38,401 bases of DNA from Arthrobacter sp. (GTDB lineage: Bacteria; Actinomycetota; Actinomycetes; Actinomycetales; Micrococcaceae): NCBI RefSeq assembly GCF_031179985.1, contig NZ_JAPSHJ010000039.1:1-38401 (forward strand), written 5' to 3'. The position numbers and the translations under genes are program-made. Position 1 is the first letter of the stretch. Every line of letters begins with the position of its first letter. The notes beneath the pieces are model-generated. The model did no database searches and was not told the origin of the DNA. It saw only the letters and a list, made by a program, of their open reading frames with translations. This document shows positions 14,361 through 22,082 of this stretch, piece by piece.

Positions 14361-16322
14361 ATGCCGCCCTCACTCACAGATGTCGTTACGCCATACTGCC
14401 TGGCAACGCACACAGAAATCAGCGGGGTCCAGAGCATCCTTCGTGAAGAAGGGCTCTTGGGAGCCAGGAAGCGCGTCGCCTATCTCGGACTCCTGGATCC
14501 TTCCAGGGGTGCGGCCCCGGGCGCGGGAACTGAAAGCGAAAACCGTCGGTTCCGGGTGTTTATCCATGACATCTCCGGGGGAGCGCCGGTTGACGTGACG
14601 GTCTCGGTAAGTTCCCGGAAGGTGATCTCCGCCGTCGAACTGGACACAGCAGTGACGGGCGAGCTTCCCGTTCTTGAGGAGGAGTTCGAGGTGGTCGAAG
14701 CCTTGCTTGCCACTGACGGGCGCTGGCTCAAGGCACTGGCGGAGCGGGACCTGGACGTCAGCAAAGTCCGCGTGGCTCCGCTCTCCGCAGGCGTCTTCGA
14801 GTACACCGAAGAAAAGGGCCGCCGTATCCTCCGCGGCCTGGCGTTCGTTCAGGAGTTTCCCGAGGACAGCGCCTGGGCGCATCCGGTGGATGGACTCGTC
14901 GCCTACGTGGACGTGGTCAACCAGGAAGTCACCCAGGTCATAGACCTTGGACCTGTGCCGGTCCCTGCCGAGCACGGCAACTACACGGATCCGGAACTGA
15001 CCGGACCGCTGCGTACCAGCCTGAAACCCATCAGCATCTCCCAGCCTGAGGGCCCGAGCTTCACCGTGACCGGGGGGAACCACCTCGATTGGGAGAAGTG
15101 GAGCCTGGACGTCGGTTTCGACGTCCGTGAGGGCGTGGTGCTGCATAACATCGCCTTCCAGGACGGGGGCAGGAAGCGCACGATCATCAACCGTGCCTCC
15201 ATCGCCGAGATGGTGGTGCCCTACGGCGACCCCTCGCCGGTCCGCTCCTGGCAGAACTACTTCGACACGGGCGAGTACCTCGTCGGCCAGTACGCGAACT
15301 CGCTGGAACTCGGCTGTGACTGCCTCGGCGAGATCACCTACCTCAGCCCGGTCATCAGCGATGCCTTCGGCAACCCCCGCGAGATCCGCAACGGCATCTG
15401 CATGCATGAGGAGGACTGGGGCATCCTGGCCAAGCACAGCGACCTCTGGTCCGGCATCAACTACACCCGCCGCAACCGCCGGCTGGTAATCTCCTTCTTC
15501 ACCACCATCGGCAACTACGACTACGGCTTCTACTGGTACCTCTACCTTGACGGAACCATCGAATTCGAGGCCAAGGCGACAGGCGTCGTCTTTACCAGCG
15601 CGTTCCCTGAAGGCGGATCGGACAACATCTCCCAGCTCGCCCCGGGCCTTGGAGCGCCGTTCCACCAGCACCTGTTCAGCGCCCGCCTGGACATGGCAAT
15701 CGACGGATTCACCAACAGGGTGGAGGAGGAGGACGTTGTCCGCCAGGCAATGGGCCAGGGCAACGAGCGGGGCAACGCGTTCTCCCGCAGGCGCACCCTG
15801 CTGGCCCGTGAGTCGGAGGCTGTCCGTGAAGCTGACGCCCGCGCAGGCCGGACCTGGATCATCTCCAACCCCGAATCCCGCAATCGGCTGGGCGAACCGG
15901 TGGGCTACAAGCTCCACTCCCACAACCAGCCGACTCTCCTGGCCGACCCCAACTCCTCCATAGCTAGGCGCGCCGCGTTTGCCACCAAAGACCTCTGGGT
16001 CACCCGCTTCGCTGAAGATGAGCGCTACCCCACCGGCGACTTCGTCAACCAGCACTCCGGGGGAGCAGGACTCCCGGCCTACATTGCCCAGGACCGGGAC
16101 ATCGACGGCCAGGACATCGTAGTCTGGCACACGTTCGGCCTAACCCACTTCCCGCGGATGGAGGACTGGCCCATCATGCCCGTGGATACAGTGGGCTTCA
16201 AACTCCGTCCGGAAGGATTCTTCGACCGCAGCCCGGTCCTGGATGTGCCTCCTGCCACTGGTTCAACTTCGGTCAGTGGCTGCCGTGACGACAGCGGCTC
16301 CGGCAGCCACTGCCATGGCTGA
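14361..16322 (+). CDS. Copper-containing primary amine oxidase (phenylethylamine oxidase type)
   Basis: A 653-residue topaquinone copper amine oxidase: a primary amine plus oxygen and water gives an aldehyde, ammonia and hydrogen peroxide. The TPQ precursor is Tyr386 in NYDYGFYW, the catalytic base Asp302 in NYFDTGEY, and the copper ligands His435 and His437 (FHQHLFS) and His596 (GLTHFPR). These equal Tyr382, Asp298, His431, His433 and His592 of the A. globiformis enzyme AGAO plus 4. As I remember AGAO, the two proteins align throughout, with 4 extra residues near 51-56 and 11 extra just before the shared SGSHCHG end. ATG 14361 gives the same N-terminus as AGAO and has AAGAAGG 8 bases upstream. 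Phenylethylamine or tyramine is the likely substrate. The stop overlaps the next gene. Confidence 0.97.
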   Translation: MPPSLTDVVTPYCLATHTEISGVQSILREEGLLGARKRVAYLGLLDPSRGAAPGAGTESENRRFRVFIHDISGGAPVDVTVSVSSRKVISAVELDTAVTGELPVLEEEFEVVEALLATDGRWLKALAERDLDVSKVRVAPLSAGVFEYTEEKGRRILRGLAFVQEFPEDSAWAHPVDGLVAYVDVVNQEVTQVIDLGPVPVPAEHGNYTDPELTGPLRTSLKPISISQPEGPSFTVTGGNHLDWEKWSLDVGFDVREGVVLHNIAFQDGGRKRTIINRASIAEMVVPYGDPSPVRSWQNYFDTGEYLVGQYANSLELGCDCLGEITYLSPVISDAFGNPREIRNGICMHEEDWGILAKHSDLWSGINYTRRNRRLVISFFTTIGNYDYGFYWYLYLDGTIEFEAKATGVVFTSAFPEGGSDNISQLAPGLGAPFHQHLFSARLDMAIDGFTNRVEEEDVVRQAMGQGNERGNAFSRRRTLLARESEAVREADARAGRTWIISNPESRNRLGEPVGYKLHSHNQPTLLADPNSSIARRAAFATKDLWVTRFAEDERYPTGDFVNQHSGGAGLPAYIAQDRDIDGQDIVVWHTFGLTHFPRMEDWPIMPVDTVGFKLRPEGFFDRSPVLDVPPATGSTSVSGCRDDSGSGSHCHG

Positions 16323-16779
16323 GGCTTCCGCCGCGGTATTGACAGGACGGGCCGGAACCGGGGGGCCCGTCCTCCATGCCCGGCTGTGCGCGGGAGTCGT
16401 CGCAGCTTCCGGTGGCGTACACGTGTGGCTTGCCCTCCAGAACGAGCACGGCGCTTGCTTGGGTGCGTTGATGATGGTCCTGGCGGCTGTCTGCATGCCT
16501 TGCGCCGTCCATATCTGGCAGGACAGCCATGTGGCCGCGCTTCAACGTGTCATGGGCTGCGCTCTTTTCATGGTTGCCCTCCATGGGCTGATTCTGGTGA
16601 GCGGTACAGCGCGAGGCCACGCGCATCACAATACCTACGGGGATCTCGAATCGGTGGCTGACCGGCCCGGGAACCTGCTGGCCGTCATCGGCCTGGAGCT
16701 GATCACGGCGCTGTTTGCTTCCACGCTGGTGGCCCGGCTGCGAGCTAATCAACGCGCAGCACATCATCCCCTTCACTGA
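16315..16779 (+). CDS. Small four-helix membrane protein of unknown function
   Basis: A 154-residue protein with about four hydrophobic segments (roughly 20-40, 45-65, 75-95, 120-140). The proposed start ATG 16315 overlaps the last codons of the copper amine oxidase by 8 bases, which suggests coupled translation. The frame is open back to 16243. It is unusually rich in Met, Cys and His near the membrane edges: [23 protein letters not shown] and GHAHHN. I recognise no family. Its coupling to a copper enzyme and these potential metal ligands raise the possibility of a role in copper supply, which is inference only. Confidence 0.7.
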   Translation: MAEASAAVLTGRAGTGGPVLHARLCAGVVAASGGVHVWLALQNEHGACLGALMMVLAAVCMPCAVHIWQDSHVAALQRVMGCALFMVALHGLILVSGTARGHAHHNTYGDLESVADRPGNLLAVIGLELITALFASTLVARLRANQRAAHHPLH

Positions 16780-17060
16780 AACAGGGACCACCACGCCATA
16801 GCGTCCCACTGTCCCATAGCTGCCGGTATGGCAGCAGTGTTGCACTTCTACGCCGCACTGAGCTCGTTCATTGCCCAGATCGGATGCAGGCATTGACCTT
16901 TCCGCCAGCAGCCCCGGCGCAAGCGTTCTTCGCCAAGAAGACGGGCATCCCGTCCGCCATGGTGGGCTCCTGGTCTAGGGTGCCGGTCACGTTGGGACGG
17001 GGCCGAACGCTGGCTTTTCGAATCTGCCGGCCTAATGAACTCTTCTGCTGAGATTTCGCC

Positions 17061-17410
17061 TCATCCGCGTTTGATGAGGTGACTGGGCAGGGTCACGGTG
17101 CGCGAGCGCAGCTCCGGTTCAGCGACCCTCGAGATAGCGAGGAGGGCTGCCTGCCTGCCCACCTCTTCGGGGTCGCGGACGACCGCTGAGATATGCAGTC
17201 CCGCGGATAATTCGGTTTCATCGAGCGAAATATAAGCCAGCTGACGCTGGCTATCGATACGATCCAGCAGCACACCCGTGCTGATACCGAGGTTCAGTGC
17301 CAGGACCGCCGTCGGGGGCGAGGGCAGTGTCATCAGCTTGGACGTGGCTGCGCGCCTGCTCCGAGGTGATCAGGCCGTCGACGATCAGTTGCCGGTCCTG
17401 GATGACACCT
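17061..17410 (-). pseudogene. LacI-family regulator, frameshifted C-terminal fragment
   Basis: The minus strand encodes the C-terminal end of a LacI-type sugar repressor: PPTAVLALNLGISTGVLLDRI, then ISLDETELSAGLHISAVVRDPEEVGRQAA, and a final LPSHLIKRG. Going upstream, the reading continues in another frame as DRQLIVDGLITSEQAR, so there is a frameshift near 17355-17362. The DNA-binding N-terminus is missing, because the sequence runs into a permease fragment on the other strand at about 17405. Non-functional. Confidence 0.75.
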
Positions 17411-17917
17411 CTCTTGTTCCTTCTTGGACTGGCCATTCCGTTGCAGGCAATCATCATCCCGATCTACTGGGGCATCACCCGCCTGTACCTGTACGACACG
17501 CTCCTGGCCCTGATTCTTCCCTCGATCGCCTTCGCGATTCCGGTGTCAGTGCTCATCCTGGCCAACTTCCTGCGCGACGTCCCGGACGAGCTATTTGAAT
17601 CCATGCGCCTCGATAGCTGCTCAGACTGGTCAATGATGTGGCGCCTTGCGTTTCCACTGATCCGCCCGGCAATTGCCACCATCGCCGTGTATAACGCCCT
17701 CAACGTCTGGAACAGCTTCCTCTTCCCACTGATCCTGACCCAGAGCGCGTCAAACCGCGTGCTCCCACTTTCGCTGTGGGCGTTCCAAGGAGAGTTCACC
17801 ATCAACACCCCGGCGATCCTCGCCGCAGTCGTCCTCTCCGCACTGCCACTTGTATTTGTCTACATCGTCGGCCGCCGCCAACTCGTCGCCGGCCTGACAG
17901 CGGGCTTCAGTAAATAA
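17402..17917 (+). pseudogene. Sugar ABC transporter permease (MalG-like), C-terminal fragment
   Basis: About 170 residues of a carbohydrate ABC transporter inner-membrane permease. The EAA loop is clear (ELFESMRLDSCSDWSMMWRLAFPLIRPA), followed by VYNALNVWNSFLFPLILTQS and the usual C-terminal GRRQLVAGLTAGFSK. Full-length members have about 280-300 residues; the first two helices or so are lost at the junction with the LacI fragment near 17405. An ATG at 17402 keeps the frame open, but a protein lacking its N-terminal helices and any partner genes is unlikely to work. Confidence 0.82.
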
Positions 17918-17931
17918 ACCAACAAAGAAGA

Positions 17932-17971
17932 GCGACGGAGGATACGCAAACGCGTGGCCTCCGCCGCTTTT
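17932..17971 (+). terminator. Intrinsic terminator after the permease fragment
   Basis: The stem GCGACGGAGG/CCTCCGCCGC (one mismatch) with a 16-base loop is followed by TTTT. It starts 15 bases after the permease stop and probably belonged to the original transporter operon. Confidence 0.6.
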
Positions 17972-18014
17972 CCCGTGATCGAGGACAGCGGTGCTGACTT
18001 CCTCGAATGCTGAC

Positions 18015-18046
18015 TGTTCGGGACCCGCATCAGCGGGCCCCGAACA
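18015..18046. terminator. Long hairpin downstream of the DNA ligase gene
   Basis: TGTTCGGG-A-CCCGC pairs with GCGGG-C-CCCGAACA around an ATCA loop (13 pairs, one mismatch). It lies about 80 bases past the ligase stop on the minus strand. There is no T-run on either strand, so terminator function is uncertain. Confidence 0.4.
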
Positions 18047-18123
18047 ACACCGCCGCCGTACCTGGTCCTCGGTTCTTGTTCACCCGCTTCCCTCCATCAA
18101 AGCCACGTCCTAAGCAAGGATCC

Positions 18124-19671
18124 TCAACCAGGGCCCCTTCTGCCCTGTGAGGTGCGGAGTAGGGCACGCAACGTCTGGATGGTGTCAGCCTCTGCTGCCG
18201 TCTTGTCGTCACGATAGCGCTTGACGCGTGCGAACCGAAGGGCGATTCCACCCGGATAGCGGGGAGAATGCTGGACGCCGTCGATGGCGATCTCCACCAC
18301 GGTGACCGGCTCGGTCCACACCGTACCCGTCGTGCGCCGCACCTCCAACTCCTGGAACCTTTCAGTCTGCCATTGCAACAGCACATCGGTGAGGCCCTTG
18401 AAAGTCTTGCCCACCATCACGTAACCGCCGGGTTCGCCGAACTCGCCGATAGGGTCCAGTGCTCCAAGGTGCAGGTTCGACAGCAGCCCGGTGCGCCGTC
18501 CTGACCCCCATTCGCAGGCGAGCACCACCAGGTCATAGGTGAGCACCGGCTTCACCTTGATCCAGTTCGAACCCCGCCGCCCGGCGGCGTAGGCCGAGTC
18601 CACCGCCTTCACGACCACACCCTCATGGCCGGCGGCCAGCGCATCGCGCGATACTCTCTCGGCAACAACCGCATCCGAAGTGATTTTCCCCGGGATGCGG
18701 TGACCGGGGGCGATGCGCTCGAGCACGCCGATGCGTGTGGACAGCGGCTCGTCGAGCAGGTCGCGCCCGTCGATGTGTAGCACGTCGAAAAACCACGGAT
18801 GCAGCAGCGTGGTGCGTGCCGCGTTCGCCCCGAACCGGGACATGGTCTCCTGGAACGGCCGGGGCCCGCCGTCCTCGTCGAGGGCTAGGGTCTCGCCGTC
18901 GAGGATCACATCGCGCACGGGCAGTCCGCGCACGACCTCCACCACCTCAGGCAGCCGATGGGTCACTTCGGCCAAGGTGCGGGTGTAGATGCGCACGTCA
19001 TCGCCGGCACGGTGCACCTGGATGCGTGCGCCGTCGAGCTTGTATTCCACCGACGCTTCCCCCGTCGCCTCCAACGCCTCGCCGGCACTGCCCGCGGTTG
19101 CGGCGAGCATGGGCTGCACGGGACGCCCGACGACGAGGCCGACCGCATCAAGCTGGGCCGCGGTGCCCGTGATCGCCAGCAGGGCGGTCCCGCCGAGGTC
19201 GCCGGACAGCATCGCTGCGCGCCGCACGGCCTCGACCGGCCGGCTCGCGGCGCGGGCAACCGCATCCGTCAGTACGCCTTCGAGTGCACCGGTACGAAGT
19301 TCTCCGAGCAGCACGCCGGTGATGAAGGCCTGCTCTCGTTCGGTGGCTTGCGCCATCAGAGTCCGAAGGGTGGCGGCGCGTTCCACTGTCGAGCCAGCGC
19401 CTGCGGCCCCCAGCAGCCGGTCCAACACAACGTCGAGGTGGGCGATGGTGAGATTCGGTCCAGGAGCGGGCTCGCCTCTGGCCGCCCTCATACTGCTCCA
19501 GCCGATCCCCACTCGGCCCTGGCGAGGCTTGGCGGTGAGCAAGCCGACCGCCGTCGGGATGTCCGCGGGGTCGAGCCGGAGCAGCAGGCCTGCCAGTTCG
19601 TTGACCTTGGCGAGCCGGGAGCGGGTGGACGCAACGGCGTCCGAGGTCCTCACGAGCTCGTCGAGCAGCAT
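18124..19671 (-). CDS. ligB: ATP-dependent DNA ligase (LigB type)
   Basis: A 515-residue ATP-dependent DNA ligase with the nucleotidyltransferase motifs in order: motif I EYKLDGARIQ with the adenylated Lys211, motif III-like FFDVLHIDG, motif IV EGVVVKA, and motif V SNWIKVKP. An N-terminal DNA-binding domain precedes them (about 1-195) and an OB-fold domain follows (about 405-500). Length and layout match mycobacterial LigB (Rv3062), so the symbol is used in that sense. It would seal nicks in repair alongside the essential NAD-dependent ligase, which is not in this window. It stands alone, with hairpins downstream and a RibD-like fragment divergent upstream. Confidence 0.94.
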   Translation of the reverse strand: MLLDELVRTSDAVASTRSRLAKVNELAGLLLRLDPADIPTAVGLLTAKPRQGRVGIGWSSMRAARGEPAPGPNLTIAHLDVVLDRLLGAAGAGSTVERAATLRTLMAQATEREQAFITGVLLGELRTGALEGVLTDAVARAASRPVEAVRRAAMLSGDLGGTALLAITGTAAQLDAVGLVVGRPVQPMLAATAGSAGEALEATGEASVEYKLDGARIQVHRAGDDVRIYTRTLAEVTHRLPEVVEVVRGLPVRDVILDGETLALDEDGGPRPFQETMSRFGANAARTTLLHPWFFDVLHIDGRDLLDEPLSTRIGVLERIAPGHRIPGKITSDAVVAERVSRDALAAGHEGVVVKAVDSAYAAGRRGSNWIKVKPVLTYDLVVLACEWGSGRRTGLLSNLHLGALDPIGEFGEPGGYVMVGKTFKGLTDVLLQWQTERFQELEVRRTTGTVWTEPVTVVEIAIDGVQHSPRYPGGIALRFARVKRYRDDKTAAEADTIQTLRALLRTSQGRRGPG

Positions 19672-19734
19672 GGCACCATTTTGTCACGGCCGCTGGCTAT
19701 GGAAAGCGATTTGGCCCTGTTCCAGAATGGGCGC

Positions 19735-19869
19735 GTGGGAATCATCGTCGCCAACCCGTTTGTCACCCTCGACGGCGTCTACCAAGCACCGGGCGGTATT
19801 CACCATGTTCCTCCTCAGCGGCTGTCGGTGGTTGTTCTGCTTCTTCATACTGGGTGTGGGGGAGGGTGA
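19735..19869 (+). pseudogene. RibD/dihydrofolate reductase-like protein, N-terminal fragment
   Basis: From GTG 19735 the frame reads VGIIVANPFVTLDGVYQAPGG, the characteristic N-terminus of small dihydrofolate reductase/RibD C-terminal-like proteins. After GG the family sequence should continue for about 170 residues; here it turns into an unrelated tail and stops at 19869. So only the first 21 residues survive. Confidence 0.6.
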
Positions 19870-20248
19870 CATGACTTGCGCCCGAGGTTAGGGGATCGGT
19901 GTCGCCGGACGTCCAGAGCCTGGCTGATGGTGCTGCGTCTTTCCCACAACCTGCCCGCCCTATAAACGGCCACGGGCCTGTCGTTCACCGGCTGCCGTTA
20001 CGACGGGCTGCTGATTTTCGCCCTTCGGCGCGGGTGTGGAATCGGTTGATACCAGTGGCCCGATGAACAACTGGCCGGGCAGACCCGTTCGTCAAGATCG
20101 GCCATACCATTATCGGCCCGGCCTTTTGGGTCTGTTGGTCCGGATGCGGTGTTTGGCTGCGTTCCTGTCCAACGTCCACAGCCCGGCCGTAACATGGAAG
20201 CAGACACATGCGTCGGTTTGGCAAGTTTGCTGAAAAGGACTGGAGACG
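19870..20248. other. Non-coding stretch before the oxygenase gene
   Basis: 379 bases with no convincing ORF or RNA. It probably holds deletion debris on the left and the leader of the oxygenase gene on the right; AAAGGA and GGAG sites lie just before 20249. I could not identify a confident promoter. Confidence 0.4.
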
Positions 20249-21262
20249 TTGCCGCTCGAAACACTGCCCGTAGTCGACTTCTCGCGGTTGAACGCGGGCG
20301 GGGAGGAAGCATCCCGGTTTCGTGACGAATTGCGCAATGCCATGCATGAGGTCGGTTTCCTGTATCTGGCCGGCCACGGCATCCCGCAGGAGCTCACTGA
20401 CGCCATCCTGAATGTGTCCCGCCGCTTCTTTGACCTGCCCGAAGAACAGAAGCTGGCGATTGAGAATGTCCACAGCCCGCAGTTCCGTGGCTACACGCGG
20501 GTCGGCGGGGAACTTACGAAGGGTGCAGTCGACTGGCGCGAGCAGATCGACATCGGAGTAGACAGGCAGGTGGTGGCGCCGGGCCCGGGGGTCGCGGATT
20601 ATTGGCGCCTGGAGGGGCCGAACCTGTGGCCGGAGGCGCTGCCGGAAATGCGGGAGATTGCCGCCGAGTGGATGGAGCGGCTGAGCACCATCTCATTGGC
20701 TCTCCTGCGGGCTCTGGCGGTGTCCCTCGGAGCGCCGGAGGACATTTTCGATGAGGCCTTCGCTGCGCGGGCTTTCCCCGTGCTTAAGGTTGTACGGTAT
20801 CCGGGATCGTCCAACAAGGAACCCAAACAGGGTGTGGGCTCCCACCGTGACGGCGGGGTGCTGACGCTCCTCCTGGTGGAGCCCGGGAAGGGCGGCCTCC
20901 AGGTCGAGCACCAGGGTACTTGGATCGAAGCGCCCCAGGTTCCCGGATCTTTCGTGGTCAACATCGGAGAGATGCTCGAGCTGGCCACGAACGGCTACCT
21001 GAAGGCGACCCTGCACCGCGTGGTCTCGCCGCCTCCCGGCACCGACAGGGTCTCCCTTCCGTTCTTCTATAACCCGGCACTGGACGCGAGGATGCCGCAG
21101 CTCGCGGTGAGCCCAGAGTTTCAAACCAAGGCGCGCGGCCTTTCGGTTGACCCGACGAACAGCCCCATTCTGGAAACCTACGGTGATAACGCCCTTCGCT
21201 ACCGGCTTCGGGCCCACCCGAACGTTGTCGCGGTCCACCACGCGGACCTGATGAAAGGCTGA
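20249..21262 (+). CDS. Isopenicillin N synthase-like Fe(II)/2-oxoglutarate oxygenase
   Basis: A 337-residue non-haem iron oxygenase. The N-terminal DIOX_N-like region reads PVVDFSRL and GFLYLAGHGIP; the catalytic jelly roll carries the iron ligands His199 and Asp201 (GSHRDGG) and His256 (ATLHRVV). Arg267 and Ser269 in RVSLPFFYNP bind the 2-oxoglutarate carboxylate. The start is TTG 20249; the homology begins within a few residues of it and ribosome-site-like AAAGGA and GGAG precede it. The gene stands alone. Bacterial members of this family hydroxylate or desaturate small molecules, and the substrate here is unknown. Nothing nearby suggests beta-lactam synthesis. Confidence 0.92.
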   Translation: MPLETLPVVDFSRLNAGGEEASRFRDELRNAMHEVGFLYLAGHGIPQELTDAILNVSRRFFDLPEEQKLAIENVHSPQFRGYTRVGGELTKGAVDWREQIDIGVDRQVVAPGPGVADYWRLEGPNLWPEALPEMREIAAEWMERLSTISLALLRALAVSLGAPEDIFDEAFAARAFPVLKVVRYPGSSNKEPKQGVGSHRDGGVLTLLLVEPGKGGLQVEHQGTWIEAPQVPGSFVVNIGEMLELATNGYLKATLHRVVSPPPGTDRVSLPFFYNPALDARMPQLAVSPEFQTKARGLSVDPTNSPILETYGDNALRYRLRAHPNVVAVHHADLMKG

Positions 21263-21484
21263 CTGTTTACGTCCCAGGCATTGTCTACACCCGGTCCTTG
21301 CGGCTGACGAAGCTGTCGCCGATTTGTCCCATAGTTCTTGGAGTTGGAGTAGACGCAAATCTGGACGATGATTCCCCATTTGCTCTTGCCCGAAGACCTC
21401 ACAGGAATTCTCGTACTCGCCCAAATTTCCCAAAGTCGATCCGGACGGCTAGTTCCGGTTCCAGCCCTTATGACAGGATGGGGC

Positions 21485-21874
21485 ATGCACAGCCGTCACA
21501 TCAGTGTGGTTATCAACCGAGCCCAGGCGGAAGTCTACGACTTCGCCGCCGACCCTGCGCATCTTCCCGAGTGGGCAGGCGGCCTTGCTCAGAGCGACGT
21601 TACACGCGAGGGAAACGTGCTGTTCGCCGCTTCACCAATGGGCCGGATCAGTTTCGTTTTCGCGCCCCGCAACGACTACGGCGTGCTCGACCATAAAGTG
21701 ACACTGCCGTCCGGGAACAAGGTGAACAACCCTTTGCGCGTCATCGACCACCCAGAAGGCTCCGAGGTCATCTTCACTCTTCGGCAGATGGACCTGACTG
21801 ACGAGGAGTTCGGGCGGGATGCCAAGATGGTAGAGGCGGATCTAGAGCGCCTCAAGACTCTGCTCGAATCCTAG
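21485..21874 (+). CDS. SRPBCC (START-like) family protein
   Basis: A 129-residue polyketide-cyclase/START-like protein: HISVVINRAQAEVYDFAADPAHLPEW at the N-terminus, a beta-rich centre (FAPRNDYGVLDHKVTLPSG) and a C-terminal helix (DAKMVEADLERLKTLLES). Such proteins bind hydrophobic ligands in a helix-grip fold, and single-domain members mostly lack a known function. ATG 21485 follows AGGA by 6 bases; the longer frame from 21368 lacks family similarity. It is about 220 bases beyond the oxygenase on the same strand, and a functional link is possible but unproven. Confidence 0.87.
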   Translation: MHSRHISVVINRAQAEVYDFAADPAHLPEWAGGLAQSDVTREGNVLFAASPMGRISFVFAPRNDYGVLDHKVTLPSGNKVNNPLRVIDHPEGSEVIFTLRQMDLTDEEFGRDAKMVEADLERLKTLLES

Positions 21875-21944
21875 CCTCGATGCACCGATCGGCGGAACTC
21901 CAGCCGATCCGGGCGCGCGAGTCGGCGAATGGGGCAGCGACATG

Positions 21945-22025
21945 GGCAAAAGAAAGGTGTGCACATTGTGCACACCTTGGCGGCCGGACTGGGTCGTATA
22001 TCGGCCGAACTGGGCCGGATCGCGG
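21945..22025 (+). repeat. Palindrome-containing repeat A/C, copy C
   Basis: Matches 6013-6092. The palindrome at 21954-21978 has arms AAGGTGTGCACA and TGTGCACACCTT around one T. Relative to copy A, a G in the left arm is C here, and the matching C in the right arm is G, so the pairing is preserved. The shared right flank is CGGACTGGGTCGTA. It lies between the SRPBCC gene and the convergent VWA gene. Confidence 0.8.
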
Positions 22026-22082
22026 AGTTACCTTGACCCTCCGCGGGTCCCTCTGACGATGCTCCGCATTTGCCTCACGATC

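Noticed and set aside
14370..16130. 586-codon open frame on the minus strand
   Set aside because: It lies wholly inside the copper amine oxidase gene, whose catalytic residues are all accounted for. Long antisense frames are common in high-GC DNA.
17297..17401. N-terminal extension of the permease frame into the LacI fragment
   Set aside because: These codons are the antisense of LacI sequence and carry no permease similarity.
19869..19878. Third copy of GACATGACTT, the left end of repeats B and D
   Set aside because: Only ten bases match and nothing beyond them resembles the repeats, so chance is a sufficient explanation.
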